NCBI GenBank assembly: GCA_934167435.1
Contig: CAKPKZ010000054.1
Span: forward strand, 1-9,592
Source: an uncultured Clostridia bacterium
GTDB lineage: Bacteria; Bacillota; Clostridia; TANB77; CAG-508
Direction of reading: 5' to 3'
DNA: 9,592 bases
The translations under genes were made by a program, and so were the position numbers. Every line of letters begins with the position of its first letter. The first letter of the stretch is position 1. The notes beneath the pieces are model-generated. The model had not been told where the DNA came from. It did no database searches and saw only the letters and a program-made list of their open reading frames with translations. Positions 1 through 6,549 of this stretch are shown here, piece by piece.

Positions 1-55
1 CCCTTAAAGTATACACTCTTTTTTATTTTGTGTCTACTTTAGGGGGTATAGTTCA
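1..55. repeat. Imperfect inverted repeat resembling IS3-family ends
   Basis: Bases 1-16 pair with 30-45 as a 16-bp stem with one mismatch (12/34) and one G-T wobble (4/42), around a 13-base loop at 17-29. The right arm continues to a TATAGTTCA tip at 47-55. Read inward on the minus strand, the right end is TGAACTATACCCCC followed by TAAAGTAGACA. This resembles the terminal repeats of IS3-family (IS150-group) elements, which start with TG and have a C-rich run before an AAAG-TAGACA-like block. No transposase is visible. It could be a miniature or collapsed element of about 65 bp, the edge of an insertion sequence lying to the left, or simply a terminator for the minus-strand gene at 78. The left arm is cut by the window edge, so the options cannot be separated here. 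Confidence 0.45.
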
Positions 56-77
56 TTTACTAACTCATTTTTACATA

Positions 78-233
78 TTATTGATTGTTTCTTTGTTGTT
101 TTTTTGCTCTTCTGCAGTCTGGGCATCTTACAGGATCATTTGTAAAACCTTTTTCAGCGTAAAAAGCTTGTTCGCCTTCTGTAAAAACAAATTCAGAACC
201 ACAATCTTTGCATACTATAGTTTTGTCTGCCAT
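78..233 (-). CDS. Small zinc-ribbon protein (zf_Tbcl-like)
   Basis: A 51-residue protein beginning MADKTIVC. Two CxxC knuckles, C8/C11 and C37/C40, are spaced to bind one zinc ion. The central region, with FVFTEGEQ and FYAEKGF, and the DPVRCPDC second knuckle are the pattern I know from the short clostridial zinc-ribbon family (zf_Tbcl type). The tail is basic and Gln/Asn-rich (RRAKKQQRNNQ), which would suit nucleic-acid or ribosome contact, but that is inference and the function is unknown. An in-frame ATG 45 bases upstream exists. I chose the internal start because an AGGAGGA ribosome binding site (241-247) lies 7 bases before it, whereas the upstream ATG would place that site inside the gene. 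It is transcribed away from yabG and appears monocistronic within the window. Confidence 0.85.
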   Translation of the reverse strand: MADKTIVCKDCGSEFVFTEGEQAFYAEKGFTNDPVRCPDCRRAKKQQRNNQ

Positions 234-322
234 TATAAAATCCTCCTTTTTAGAAATCTTTGAATTAAAATTTTTCACTTAAAACCTATCTAAAAAGAAG
301 GGAATAATCAAAAAATAAATTC

Positions 323-340
323 ATGCTTATTTATAAGCAT
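323..340. promoter_or_regulatory. 18-bp palindrome, possible operator
   Basis: ATGCTTAT and ATAAGCAT form perfect 8-base arms around a central TT. It lies in the 224-base gap between the divergent zinc-ribbon gene and yabG, and overlaps the -10 of the weak minus-strand promoter proposed here, as expected of a repressor site. A loop of only 2-4 bases makes a stable RNA hairpin less likely than a dimeric protein site. No regulator can be named. Confidence 0.35.
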
Positions 341-358
341 AAATAGTATATCACACAA
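330..358 (-). promoter_or_regulatory. Weak candidate sigma-A promoter for the zinc-ribbon gene
   Basis: On the minus strand TTGTGT (353-358) and TATAAA (330-335) are separated by 17 bases. The -10 matches 5 of 6 consensus positions but the -35 only 3 of 6. The leader to the ATG at 233 would be about 90 bases. In such AT-rich sequence a partial match like this can be accidental. Confidence 0.3.
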
Positions 359-401
359 AATATATAAAAACAATAATAAAATTCAAAAAAAGATAAAATA
401 T

Positions 402-430
402 CACCAAAATACAAAATTCGACATATTATA
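402..430 (+). promoter_or_regulatory. Candidate sigma-K promoter for yabG
   Basis: CACC (402-405) followed 16 bases later by CATATTATA (422-430) fits the sigma-K layout of an AC-centred -35 and a CATAnnnTA -10. Transcription would start about 20 bases before the yabG start codon. yabG belongs to the sigma-K (late mother cell) regulon in Bacillus subtilis, so motif and gene agree. No comparable sigma-A promoter was seen at this position. Confidence 0.5.
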
Positions 431-457
431 TAGTAGTTACATTATAGAGGTGATATC

Positions 458-1282
458 ATGAAAAAAATAAAAAAAGGTGATATAGTAGCCAGAAAATCAT
501 ATGGAAAAGATATTTTATTTACCGTTATAAATATAATAAAAACGCATAATGGCGATGTTGCAATATTAAGAGGGCTTATAGAAAGGGTAGAGGCTGATAG
601 TTATATTGAAGACCTTGAAAAAATAAATTCAGAACAAATAAAAAAAGATTTAGAAAAGTTGCAAAACAAGTTAAACAGCAGAGTAAAAGATAATAGAAAT
701 TATGAGATTAAAAGAATTTATGATACAGGTAAAATATTGCATTTAGACGGGGACAAAAAATATAGTGAAAAATCATATTCATACTACAAAAAATTAGGAT
801 TAAAGGCAGTAGTAAAGAATATAGCAGAATATAAACAACCAAAAGTAATATATAATTTGTTAAAAATATATAATCCAGACATTTTAGTTATAACTGGTCA
901 TGATGGAATGATAAAAAAAGGAAAGGGATACAACGATATATACAATTATAGAAATTCGAGATATTTTATAGAAACAGTAAAAAAAGCAAAAGAATATGAA
1001 ATGGACACGAATAAAAAAATCGTTATATTTGCAGGTGCATGTCAAAGTTATTTTGAAGCATTAATTGCAGCAGGAGCTAATTTTGCCTCATCACCAGCAA
1101 GAATATTAATTGACTTTTTAGATCCTCTTATTGTTGCTGAAAAAGTAGCAACAACAGATAAGTACAAATATATAACAGTTAATGATTTTGTTAAGGAATT
1201 ACGAGACGGAAGAAAAGGGGTAGATGGAATAGGTTCAAATGGTACTATGAACATAGTACAACAATATGTAACAAAAATGTAA
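458..1282 (+). CDS. yabG: Sporulation-specific cysteine protease YabG
   Basis: A 274-residue protein matching the YabG family (MEROPS U57; the Bacillus protein is about 290 residues). YabG acts in the mother cell late in sporulation and trims coat and coat-anchoring proteins; SpoIVA and SafA are known Bacillus targets, and Clostridioides YabG also processes germination proteins. Visible family blocks are the N-terminal KKGDIVARKSYGKDI segment, HLDGD near residue 95, ITGHDG at 145-150, FAGACQS at 191-197 and the DGIGSNGTMN tail. By position the likely catalytic pair is H148 and C195. There is no signal peptide or membrane segment, consistent with a cytosolic mother-cell enzyme. GAGGTGAT (447-454) sits 5 bases or less before the ATG and decides the start. 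A candidate sigma-K promoter lies just upstream. veg follows after 140 bases with its own promoter. The last codons overlap the 11-bp-period repeat at 1267-1294. Confidence 0.95.
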   Translation: MKKIKKGDIVARKSYGKDILFTVINIIKTHNGDVAILRGLIERVEADSYIEDLEKINSEQIKKDLEKLQNKLNSRVKDNRNYEIKRIYDTGKILHLDGDKKYSEKSYSYYKKLGLKAVVKNIAEYKQPKVIYNLLKIYNPDILVITGHDGMIKKGKGYNDIYNYRNSRYFIETVKKAKEYEMDTNKKIVIFAGACQSYFEALIAAGANFASSPARILIDFLDPLIVAEKVATTDKYKYITVNDFVKELRDGRKGVDGIGSNGTMNIVQQYVTKM

Positions 1283-1294
1283 TATAATTGTAAC
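1267..1294 (+). promoter_or_regulatory. Three-copy 11-bp-period repeat, WalR/YycF-like box
   Basis: TGTAAC (1267), TGTAAT (1278) and TGTAAC (1289) are spaced exactly 11 bases apart in the same orientation. This fits the WalR (YycF) consensus TGTWAH-N5-TGTWAH with a third half-site; other OmpR/PhoB-family regulators use the same helical spacing. The first two copies overlap the 3' end and stop codon of yabG, the third is intergenic. The last half-site is about 70 bases upstream of the veg -35. A second such array occurs at 9126-9154. The assignment to WalR is inference from the motif. Confidence 0.45.
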
Positions 1295-1364
1295 ACAAAA
1301 GAAATAAAACCATTAAATGGTTGAAATAACAAAAGAACAAGGCAATATCTGCGAACTTAAGTTT

Positions 1365-1393
1365 TTGACATAGCTTTTTAAAAGTGTTATAAT
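1365..1393 (+). promoter_or_regulatory. Fully consensus sigma-A promoter for veg
   Basis: TTGACA (1365-1370) and TATAAT (1388-1393) are both perfect and are separated by exactly 17 bases. Transcription would start about 23 bases before the veg start codon. The veg promoter of Bacillus subtilis is a classic very strong housekeeping promoter, so a perfect hexamer pair here suggests the same high vegetative expression. Confidence 0.93.
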
Positions 1394-1422
1394 TCGACTA
1401 AATAAAAAAAGCAGGTGATAGA

Positions 1423-1719
1423 ATGATCTATAAAACAGATATTGCAAATCTAAAAACAGACATTTTAGACAAAATAGGACAAAAGATAATTGTAAAAGGA
1501 TCTTTAGGAAGAAGTAAAGCCTTTGAAAAAGAAGCTACAATAGAAAAAGCATATCCAAATATTTTTGTTGTAAAATATGAGGAAAATAATAGAAATGTAA
1601 CATATAGTTATACAGATGTATTAACTAGAACTGTTGAGGTAGAAGTATTTGATGGAGCTTCATATAGCCCATTAATACCGCCAGCAATAGAAAACAAAAG
1701 AAAAAAAACAACCGTATAA
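1423..1719 (+). CDS. veg: Veg protein
   Basis: A 98-residue protein clearly related to Bacillus Veg (about 86 residues). Shared features are the short N-terminal helix ending in IGQKIIVKGSLGRSKAFEK, the AYPNIFVVKY core and VTYSYTDVLTRTVEV. It is a small, probably beta-rich cytosolic protein. In B. subtilis Veg has been linked to biofilm-gene expression and to spore outgrowth, but its biochemical role is not settled. The C-terminal 25 or so residues (SYSPLIPPAIENKRKKTTV region) form a basic extension beyond the core. AGGTGA (1413-1418), 4 bases before the ATG, sets the start. It has its own consensus promoter and an immediate terminator, so it is a single-gene transcription unit between two sporulation genes. 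Confidence 0.93.
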   Translation: MIYKTDIANLKTDILDKIGQKIIVKGSLGRSKAFEKEATIEKAYPNIFVVKYEENNRNVTYSYTDVLTRTVEVEVFDGASYSPLIPPAIENKRKKTTV

Positions 1720-1723
1720 ATAT

Positions 1724-1752
1724 AAAAAAGAAGGAAATATTCCTTCTTTTTT
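1724..1752 (+). terminator. Rho-independent terminator of veg
   Basis: A perfect 13-bp inverted repeat, AAAAAAGAAGGAA (1724-1736) and its complement (1740-1752), leaves ATA at the tip. The right arm ends in six T residues. It begins 5 bases after the veg stop codon. The A-rich left arm would also let it act from the other direction. Confidence 0.85.
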
Positions 1753-1768
1753 GCATTATTATAATATA

Positions 1769-1801
1769 TCCTTAATATATTTATATAAAGAATATTAAGG
1801 A
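1769..1801 (+). promoter_or_regulatory. Leader hairpin covering part of the sipL ribosome binding site
   Basis: TCCTTAATAT (1769-1778) and ATATTAAGGA (1792-1801) are perfect 10-bp complements. After one mismatch a few further pairs (1780-1782 with 1788-1790) are possible, leaving a loop of about 5 bases. The right arm contains the first five bases of the AAGGAGGT Shine-Dalgarno sequence (1797-1804) of sipL, so the fold would partly hide it. There is no T tract, so it is not a terminator. If the transcript starts downstream of about 1770 the left arm is absent and the hairpin cannot form. Confidence 0.4.
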
Positions 1802-1810
1802 GGTATAAAA

Positions 1811-3376
1811 ATGGTTATAGACACACAAAAAGAAAATTTATGTGTTAATAAATTAGTAACAAAGAAAAAAGAGATTATATTTGTAGAAGGAGATATGATT
1901 GTTCCAGATTCTAAACCAGATATATTAAGCACAATTTGTACAAGTGGAGTTATTAGTATATATAAAAAGGAACTTTCAGAAGGAAAACTAAGAATAGAAG
2001 GCAATATAAATGCATATGTTATGTATTTACCAGAAGATAGCAATGAAAAAATTAGAGGATTAAATCCAACATTAGATTTTTCAGAAAGTATTAATATACC
2101 AAACTGCAATGAAAATATGAACTTGAGAATGAATTCAAATATAAAATCTATTGAATGTAAAGTGGTAAACGGAAGAAAAATAACAATAAAGGCTGCTATA
2201 GAAGTAAATTGCAAAGTATACTCAAATGAAGAAATGGAAGTAATAAACAATGTTGCAAATAATGACAATATAAAAATGTTAAAACAAGATTTGAAAGTTA
2301 ACTCATTATTAGGAATGGAAGAAAACAAAATATATGCAAAAGAAAATATAGCAATAGACAACATAGACAATCTTGCAGAAATATTAAAAGCTAATGTTAA
2401 AATATGTAATCAAGATGTTAAAGTAAGCTATAATAAAGTATTAACAAAAGCTGAGGCAGAATTTAAAATAATGTATTTAACAGAAGATAATAGAATAAAT
2501 TTAGTTACATCAAATATACCGGTTGTAGGATTTTCAGACATTCCTAATGTAACAGATAATAATATTTGTGATGTTGATTATCAAATAAAAAATCTTATAC
2601 TAAAACCAAATAGTGTTGAAGAGCATTCAATATATGTTGAAATGGAAGTTTCTACACTTTGCATGGTTTATGAAGAAAAAAATATAAATCTTATACAAGA
2701 CTTATATAGTCCTTGTGAAAATATAGAATTTAATAGAAAAACAGTAAATACAATAACAGATAAATGTAATAAGAAAGATATTGCACAAATTAAAGAAAAA
2801 GTTAATATTCCTAATATGGAAAATAAAAAAATCATAGATGTAGATATAATGCCAACAATAAATAAAAAAGAAAACACAAATTCAACAATAAGACTTGAAG
2901 GCGAAATATCAATGAAATTTATTTTAATAAACAATGAAGATATGCAAGTAGATACACAAAATGTTAATTTACCATTCGAATATCAAGTTGATGCTAAAAA
3001 TGCAGACTTAAACACAAGTACAAAAATAGATGTAAAATCACAAAATTTTATAGTTCAAGATAATGGAGATGTAATGTGCAATGTTGATTTATTAATGGAT
3101 ACAGATTTATATAAAAATACAAGTTTAAATGTTATAAATGAAATAGAAGATAATGGACCAAGAGAAGAGCAAGATTATAACGTTGTAATGTATATTGTTA
3201 AAAAGGATGATACACTATGGAAAATAGCCAAAAGATTTGGAACAACAATAGAAGATATAGTAAAAGTAAATGGGATAGAAGATGAGAACAAAATATATCC
3301 AAACCAAAAGTTATATATACCAAGATATGTAAAAAAGCAATCTGAGAAAGAAAACTTAATAAGTAATTATGCATAG
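1811..3376 (+). CDS. sipL: SipL, SpoIVA-interacting coat morphogenesis protein (SPOCS + LysM)
   Basis: A 521-residue protein with three SPOCS/DUF3794-like regions and a C-terminal LysM domain. The SPOCS-like regions lie at about residues 37-136, 187-285 and 328-430; the first two each contain an extended MYLPED/MYLTED strand and the third a related FILINNED segment. The LysM (460-504) has YIVKKDDTLWKIAKRFGTT and ends in NQKLYIP. This architecture, the length and the position after yabG and veg match Clostridioides difficile SipL, which binds SpoIVA through its LysM domain and is required for the coat to encase the forespore. No signal peptide or membrane segment is seen, consistent with a mother-cell cytosolic protein at the forespore surface. 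AAGGAGGT (1797-1804), 6 bases before the ATG, fixes the start but is partly covered by a hairpin. I could not find a convincing sigma-E promoter. yunB overlaps its end by 8 bases. Confidence 0.88.
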   Translation: MVIDTQKENLCVNKLVTKKKEIIFVEGDMIVPDSKPDILSTICTSGVISIYKKELSEGKLRIEGNINAYVMYLPEDSNEKIRGLNPTLDFSESINIPNCNENMNLRMNSNIKSIECKVVNGRKITIKAAIEVNCKVYSNEEMEVINNVANNDNIKMLKQDLKVNSLLGMEENKIYAKENIAIDNIDNLAEILKANVKICNQDVKVSYNKVLTKAEAEFKIMYLTEDNRINLVTSNIPVVGFSDIPNVTDNNICDVDYQIKNLILKPNSVEEHSIYVEMEVSTLCMVYEEKNINLIQDLYSPCENIEFNRKTVNTITDKCNKKDIAQIKEKVNIPNMENKKIIDVDIMPTINKKENTNSTIRLEGEISMKFILINNEDMQVDTQNVNLPFEYQVDAKNADLNTSTKIDVKSQNFIVQDNGDVMCNVDLLMDTDLYKNTSLNVINEIEDNGPREEQDYNVVMYIVKKDDTLWKIAKRFGTTIEDIVKVNGIEDENKIYPNQKLYIPRYVKKQSEKENLISNYA

Positions 3377-4085
3377 TAAAATTTATACTAGATATAGATT
3401 TAGAATTCCTAAGAAAAAAACAAATGTAAGGTTTGATAAAGGAAAAAATGCAAAAATATTAAAAATAATTGTAATACTTATAATTGCTATTTTAACATTG
3501 AAATTTACACTGGATGCAGTAACCCCAATATTTGATACACTTTGTGAGGATGAAGCAAAATCAATAGCAACAATAATTTCAAACGAGAAAGCCACAGAAG
3601 TAATGAGTAGGTATTCATATGCCGAGCTATATTCAGTAGAGAAGGATAATCAGGGAAACATTACAATGATAAAAACCAATATAATACCAATAAACGAAAT
3701 TATTTCTGATATAGCATTAAAAATTCAAGAAGAAATTAATGCAAAGGGAAGAGATAATATAAGCATAGCACTGGGAAGCTTTACAGGTATAAAGCTATTA
3801 GCTGGAAAAGGTCCTGGTGTAAAAATAACAATTTCATCAATTGGAAATGTAGAGACAGATTTAAAAAGTGAGTTTACTGCAAAAGGAATAAATCAAACAT
3901 TACATAGAGTGTATTTGCAAGTAAAGTGTCAAATTAGTATTCTAACCCCATTTGACAATATTACAAGAGAAATAACAAATCAAGTTTTATTAGCCGAAAA
4001 TGTTATTGTTGGTAATATTCCAAGTACTTATTATAATTTAGAGGGACTAGAAGATTCTAAAAGTACCTTAGAAGTAATAAAATAG
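3369..4085 (+). CDS. yunB: Sporulation protein YunB
   Basis: A 238-residue protein of the YunB family (the Bacillus protein is about 250 residues, sigma-E regulon, exact role unknown). The N-terminus is basic (KIYTRYRFRIPKKK region), followed by one membrane helix at about residues 29-47 and an extracytoplasmic or intermembrane domain. Family signatures are LGSFTGIKLLAGKGPGVKI (136-154), GINQTLHRVYLQV (173-185) and NVIVGNIPSTYYN near the C-terminus. The start ATG lies inside the end of sipL: the two genes share ATGCATAG in different frames. No clear Shine-Dalgarno sequence precedes it, so translation probably depends on ribosomes finishing sipL. The shared transcript suggests it works with SipL in envelope or coat assembly. 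Its stop codon lies in the stem of a bidirectional terminator. Confidence 0.9.
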   Translation: MHSKIYTRYRFRIPKKKTNVRFDKGKNAKILKIIVILIIAILTLKFTLDAVTPIFDTLCEDEAKSIATIISNEKATEVMSRYSYAELYSVEKDNQGNITMIKTNIIPINEIISDIALKIQEEINAKGRDNISIALGSFTGIKLLAGKGPGVKITISSIGNVETDLKSEFTAKGINQTLHRVYLQVKCQISILTPFDNITREITNQVLLAENVIVGNIPSTYYNLEGLEDSKSTLEVIK

Positions 4086-4108
4086 TTGCAAAATTGCAAC
4101 TATTTTTT
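4079..4108. terminator. Bidirectional terminator between yunB and the Lon-like gene
   Basis: AAAATAGTTGCAA (4079-4091) and TTGCAACTATTTT (4094-4106) are perfect 13-bp arms around AA. The plus strand has a run of six T (4103-4108) and the minus strand reads TTTTATTA on exit. The yunB TAG (4083-4085) is in the left arm and the TAG of the convergent gene (4100-4102) in the right arm, so one hairpin serves both genes with only 14 bases between stop codons. Confidence 0.85.
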
Positions 4109-6484
4109 ATCACTTATTTGAGCATATTTTTTTAATTTTTCGTAAACTAAATAATTAATTGTACCGGCAGGAAATTTTCCATACTTGTCTTTTTTACCAG
4201 CAGGTACACCTGTTAAAATCTCAATTCCTTCTTCTATAGTTGAAATAGAATAAATATGGAATTTTTTATTTTTTACAGCTTCAATAACTTCATCTGAAAG
4301 TTGAAGATTTTTTACATTTTGAATAGGAATCATAACCCCATGTGAACCATCTAAACCTCTTATTTTGCAAATTTGGAAGAATCCTTCTATTTTTTCATTA
4401 ACTCCACCTATTGGTTGGATTTGACCTTTTTGATTTACAGAACCTGTAACAGCAATTGATTGATTAATAGGAATTCCAGATAAGCTAGATAGTAAACCAT
4501 AAAGTTCTGTACTAGAAGCACTGTCACCATCTACTCCATTATATAATTGCTCAAAACAGATACTAGCAGTCAAACAAAGAGGAATATCTTGGGCGAATAA
4601 TTCACCTAAATAAGCACTTAATATAAATACACCTTTAGAATGAGAAGAACCAGACAAAGATACTTCTCTTTCTATATTTACAATACCATTTTTTCCAGTG
4701 TAGGTATTTACGGTAATTTTAGCAGGTTTACCAAAAGTATAGTCACCTATAGTTAAAACAGTTAAACCATTAATTTCGCCAACTTCGTAGCCAGAAGTAT
4801 TTATTAAAAGTGAATTTTCCTTTATCATTTCTAAATATCTAGAATCATACTTTTTAACTCTTTCAATTCTTTTTTCTAAAGCTTTATCTATAAATTCTTT
4901 TGTTACAATTTTTGACTTTGCAATATTAGCCCAAGTTGCAGCTTCACCAATTACCTGAGCTAAGTCATTAAATCTGGTTGATAATTTGTTATTAGAACCT
5001 GCAATTTTTGAAGAATATTCCACCATTCTAGCCATAGCATATTTATCTAGCTGTGGTAAATTTTCTTGAACACAAAAACCATGTACAAATCTTGCAAGTT
5101 TATTAACATTTTCAGGAGTTATAGGTGCATCGTCTTCAAACTCAACTTTTATTTTAAATAATTTTTTAAAGTCAGAATCCATTGCCAAAAGAGTATGATA
5201 AATATCACTATTACCAATTAAAATTACTTTTAAATCTAATGGTATAGGCTCAGGTTTTAAAGATACCATAACCATTGAAGAACGTTGGTCTGCAACATTT
5301 TCAATGCTTAATTCTTTTACTCGTAAAGCCTTTTTTAAAGATTCATAACATTGCATATTACTTAGTAAATCTTTAGCTTGAAAAATTATATATCCACCAT
5401 TTGCTTGTTGTAATAAACCAGACTTTAACATTGTGTGGTCAGTTTTTAATGAACCATAAAAGTTTTCATATTCTAATTTACCAAATATATTGTGATATGA
5501 ATAATTAGAATCCATTATAACAGGAGCGCCCTCTTTTGAAGAATTATCAACAAATAAGTTAACTCTATAATTTAAACAAGGGTCTTGAACTTTGGAATTT
5601 GGACCTGGTTGATTATTAGAAGGGGCTTTATCTTCTTCTAAGAAAATAGGAATATTTTTTAAAACGTCTTGTTTTACATCATTTAAAAATTTATTTATTT
5701 TTTTATTACGTTTAAATTTTGATTTTATAAAATTTATATGAACGTTAACTGTAAGTAATGCTATATTTGACTGCCATTCGGAAACCTTTTTGTCGGCGTC
5801 TCTTTCAATTTGTTTTATTTTTCCAATAACATTCATTATTTGTTCTTGAACGATAGAAGACTTTTCTTCATATTCTTGTTTTATATTAGAATCTAATTTT
5901 TCAAATTCATCTTCTTCAATTGTCTTACCATTTACAATAGGCATCATATAAATACCATTTTGTGCAGATTTTACTTGAAAATTATGTTTTGCGGCTTCAT
6001 TATTTAGTTCTTCCATTAAAATAGTTCTTTTATTTTCAAACTCTTGTCTAATTAAGGCTTTTTCTTTTTCAAAATCATCTGCATTAAAAGTCTTTTTTAT
6101 ATCTTTTTTAATTTCTTTAATAAAGCCATCCATACTTTCTTTAAATTCTTTTCCTTGACCTGCAGGAAGAGAAACAGCGATAGGCTCATTAGGGTTATCA
6201 AAATTATAAATATAGCACCAATCGTTTGGAACCTTTTTCTTTTTAGAAATTTCATCTAAATAATGTTTTGTATACATTGTTTTGCCAACACCACTAGGAC
6301 CTTCTAAATATAAATTGTAACCTTTAACATTAACTTGAATACCAAATTCAAGAGCACTAATTCCTCTATCTTGACCAATACCAGTATTAATTGGCTCTAA
6401 TTCTTCTGTAGACTCAAATTTAAAAACACTTGGGTCGCAAGTCATTTTTAAATCTTCAAAATTTAATTCATTCTTTTTTTTCAT
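4100..6484 (-). CDS. Lon-family ATP-dependent protease (AAA_32 / S16)
   Basis: A 794-residue protein. The N-terminal AAA ATPase part has a Walker A motif GPSGVGKT (62-69), so K68 binds nucleotide. A long charged, probably coiled-coil insertion (about 112-275) follows. GGYIIFQAKDLL (363-374) lies in the Walker B position but lacks a classical DE pair. LSTRFNDLAQVIGEAATWA (501-519) is the sensor-2 region. The C-terminal Lon protease domain (about 565-760) has the catalytic dyad S655 in GDSAS and K698 in GGVNEK; their 43-residue spacing equals that of E. coli Lon (S679/K722). It lacks the Lon substrate-binding N domain, so it belongs to the AAA_32/YcbZ-like branch rather than classical LonA. It should be a soluble energy-dependent protease; substrates are unknown. 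GGAGGA, about 6 bases before the ATG, sets the start. A good sigma-A promoter is upstream and a shared terminator downstream. It could support sporulation, but only its location suggests that. Confidence 0.92.
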   Translation of the reverse strand: MKKKNELNFEDLKMTCDPSVFKFESTEELEPINTGIGQDRGISALEFGIQVNVKGYNLYLEGPSGVGKTMYTKHYLDEISKKKKVPNDWCYIYNFDNPNEPIAVSLPAGQGKEFKESMDGFIKEIKKDIKKTFNADDFEKEKALIRQEFENKRTILMEELNNEAAKHNFQVKSAQNGIYMMPIVNGKTIEEDEFEKLDSNIKQEYEEKSSIVQEQIMNVIGKIKQIERDADKKVSEWQSNIALLTVNVHINFIKSKFKRNKKINKFLNDVKQDVLKNIPIFLEEDKAPSNNQPGPNSKVQDPCLNYRVNLFVDNSSKEGAPVIMDSNYSYHNIFGKLEYENFYGSLKTDHTMLKSGLLQQANGGYIIFQAKDLLSNMQCYESLKKALRVKELSIENVADQRSSMVMVSLKPEPIPLDLKVILIGNSDIYHTLLAMDSDFKKLFKIKVEFEDDAPITPENVNKLARFVHGFCVQENLPQLDKYAMARMVEYSSKIAGSNNKLSTRFNDLAQVIGEAATWANIAKSKIVTKEFIDKALEKRIERVKKYDSRYLEMIKENSLLINTSGYEVGEINGLTVLTIGDYTFGKPAKITVNTYTGKNGIVNIEREVSLSGSSHSKGVFILSAYLGELFAQDIPLCLTASICFEQLYNGVDGDSASSTELYGLLSSLSGIPINQSIAVTGSVNQKGQIQPIGGVNEKIEGFFQICKIRGLDGSHGVMIPIQNVKNLQLSDEVIEAVKNKKFHIYSISTIEEGIEILTGVPAGKKDKYGKFPAGTINYLVYEKLKKYAQISDKK

Positions 6485-6549
6485 TTGTTTTCCTCCGAAT
6501 ATAAATATATTTTAACTTAATTATTACCAATGTGAAAATTTATAAACCT

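Noticed and set aside
30..263. Plus-strand open frame of 77 codons
   Set aside because: It is antisense to the zinc-ribbon gene, has no ribosome binding site and encodes a composition typical of the reverse of an AT-rich gene. The minus-strand gene has CxxC pairs and an AGGAGG.
1308..1322. AACCATT-A-AATGGTT inverted repeat after yabG, as a terminator
   Set aside because: Seven AT-rich pairs with a one-base centre and no T tract. It would make a very weak terminator, so yabG may read through into veg.
1321..1348. Second veg promoter (TTGAAA...CAATAT)
   Set aside because: The -10 matches only 3 of 6 positions and a perfect promoter lies just downstream.
1761..1791. Sigma-E promoter for sipL
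   Set aside because: AT-only sequence offers many partial matches (for example ATAATAT and TATATAAAG 15 apart), but none has the CATA-type -10, so I do not claim one.
1795..2370. Minus-strand open frame of 191 codons inside sipL
   Set aside because: It is the shadow of a convincing SPOCS/LysM gene, with Phe/Ser/Ile-rich reverse-strand composition and no recognisable domain or start signal.
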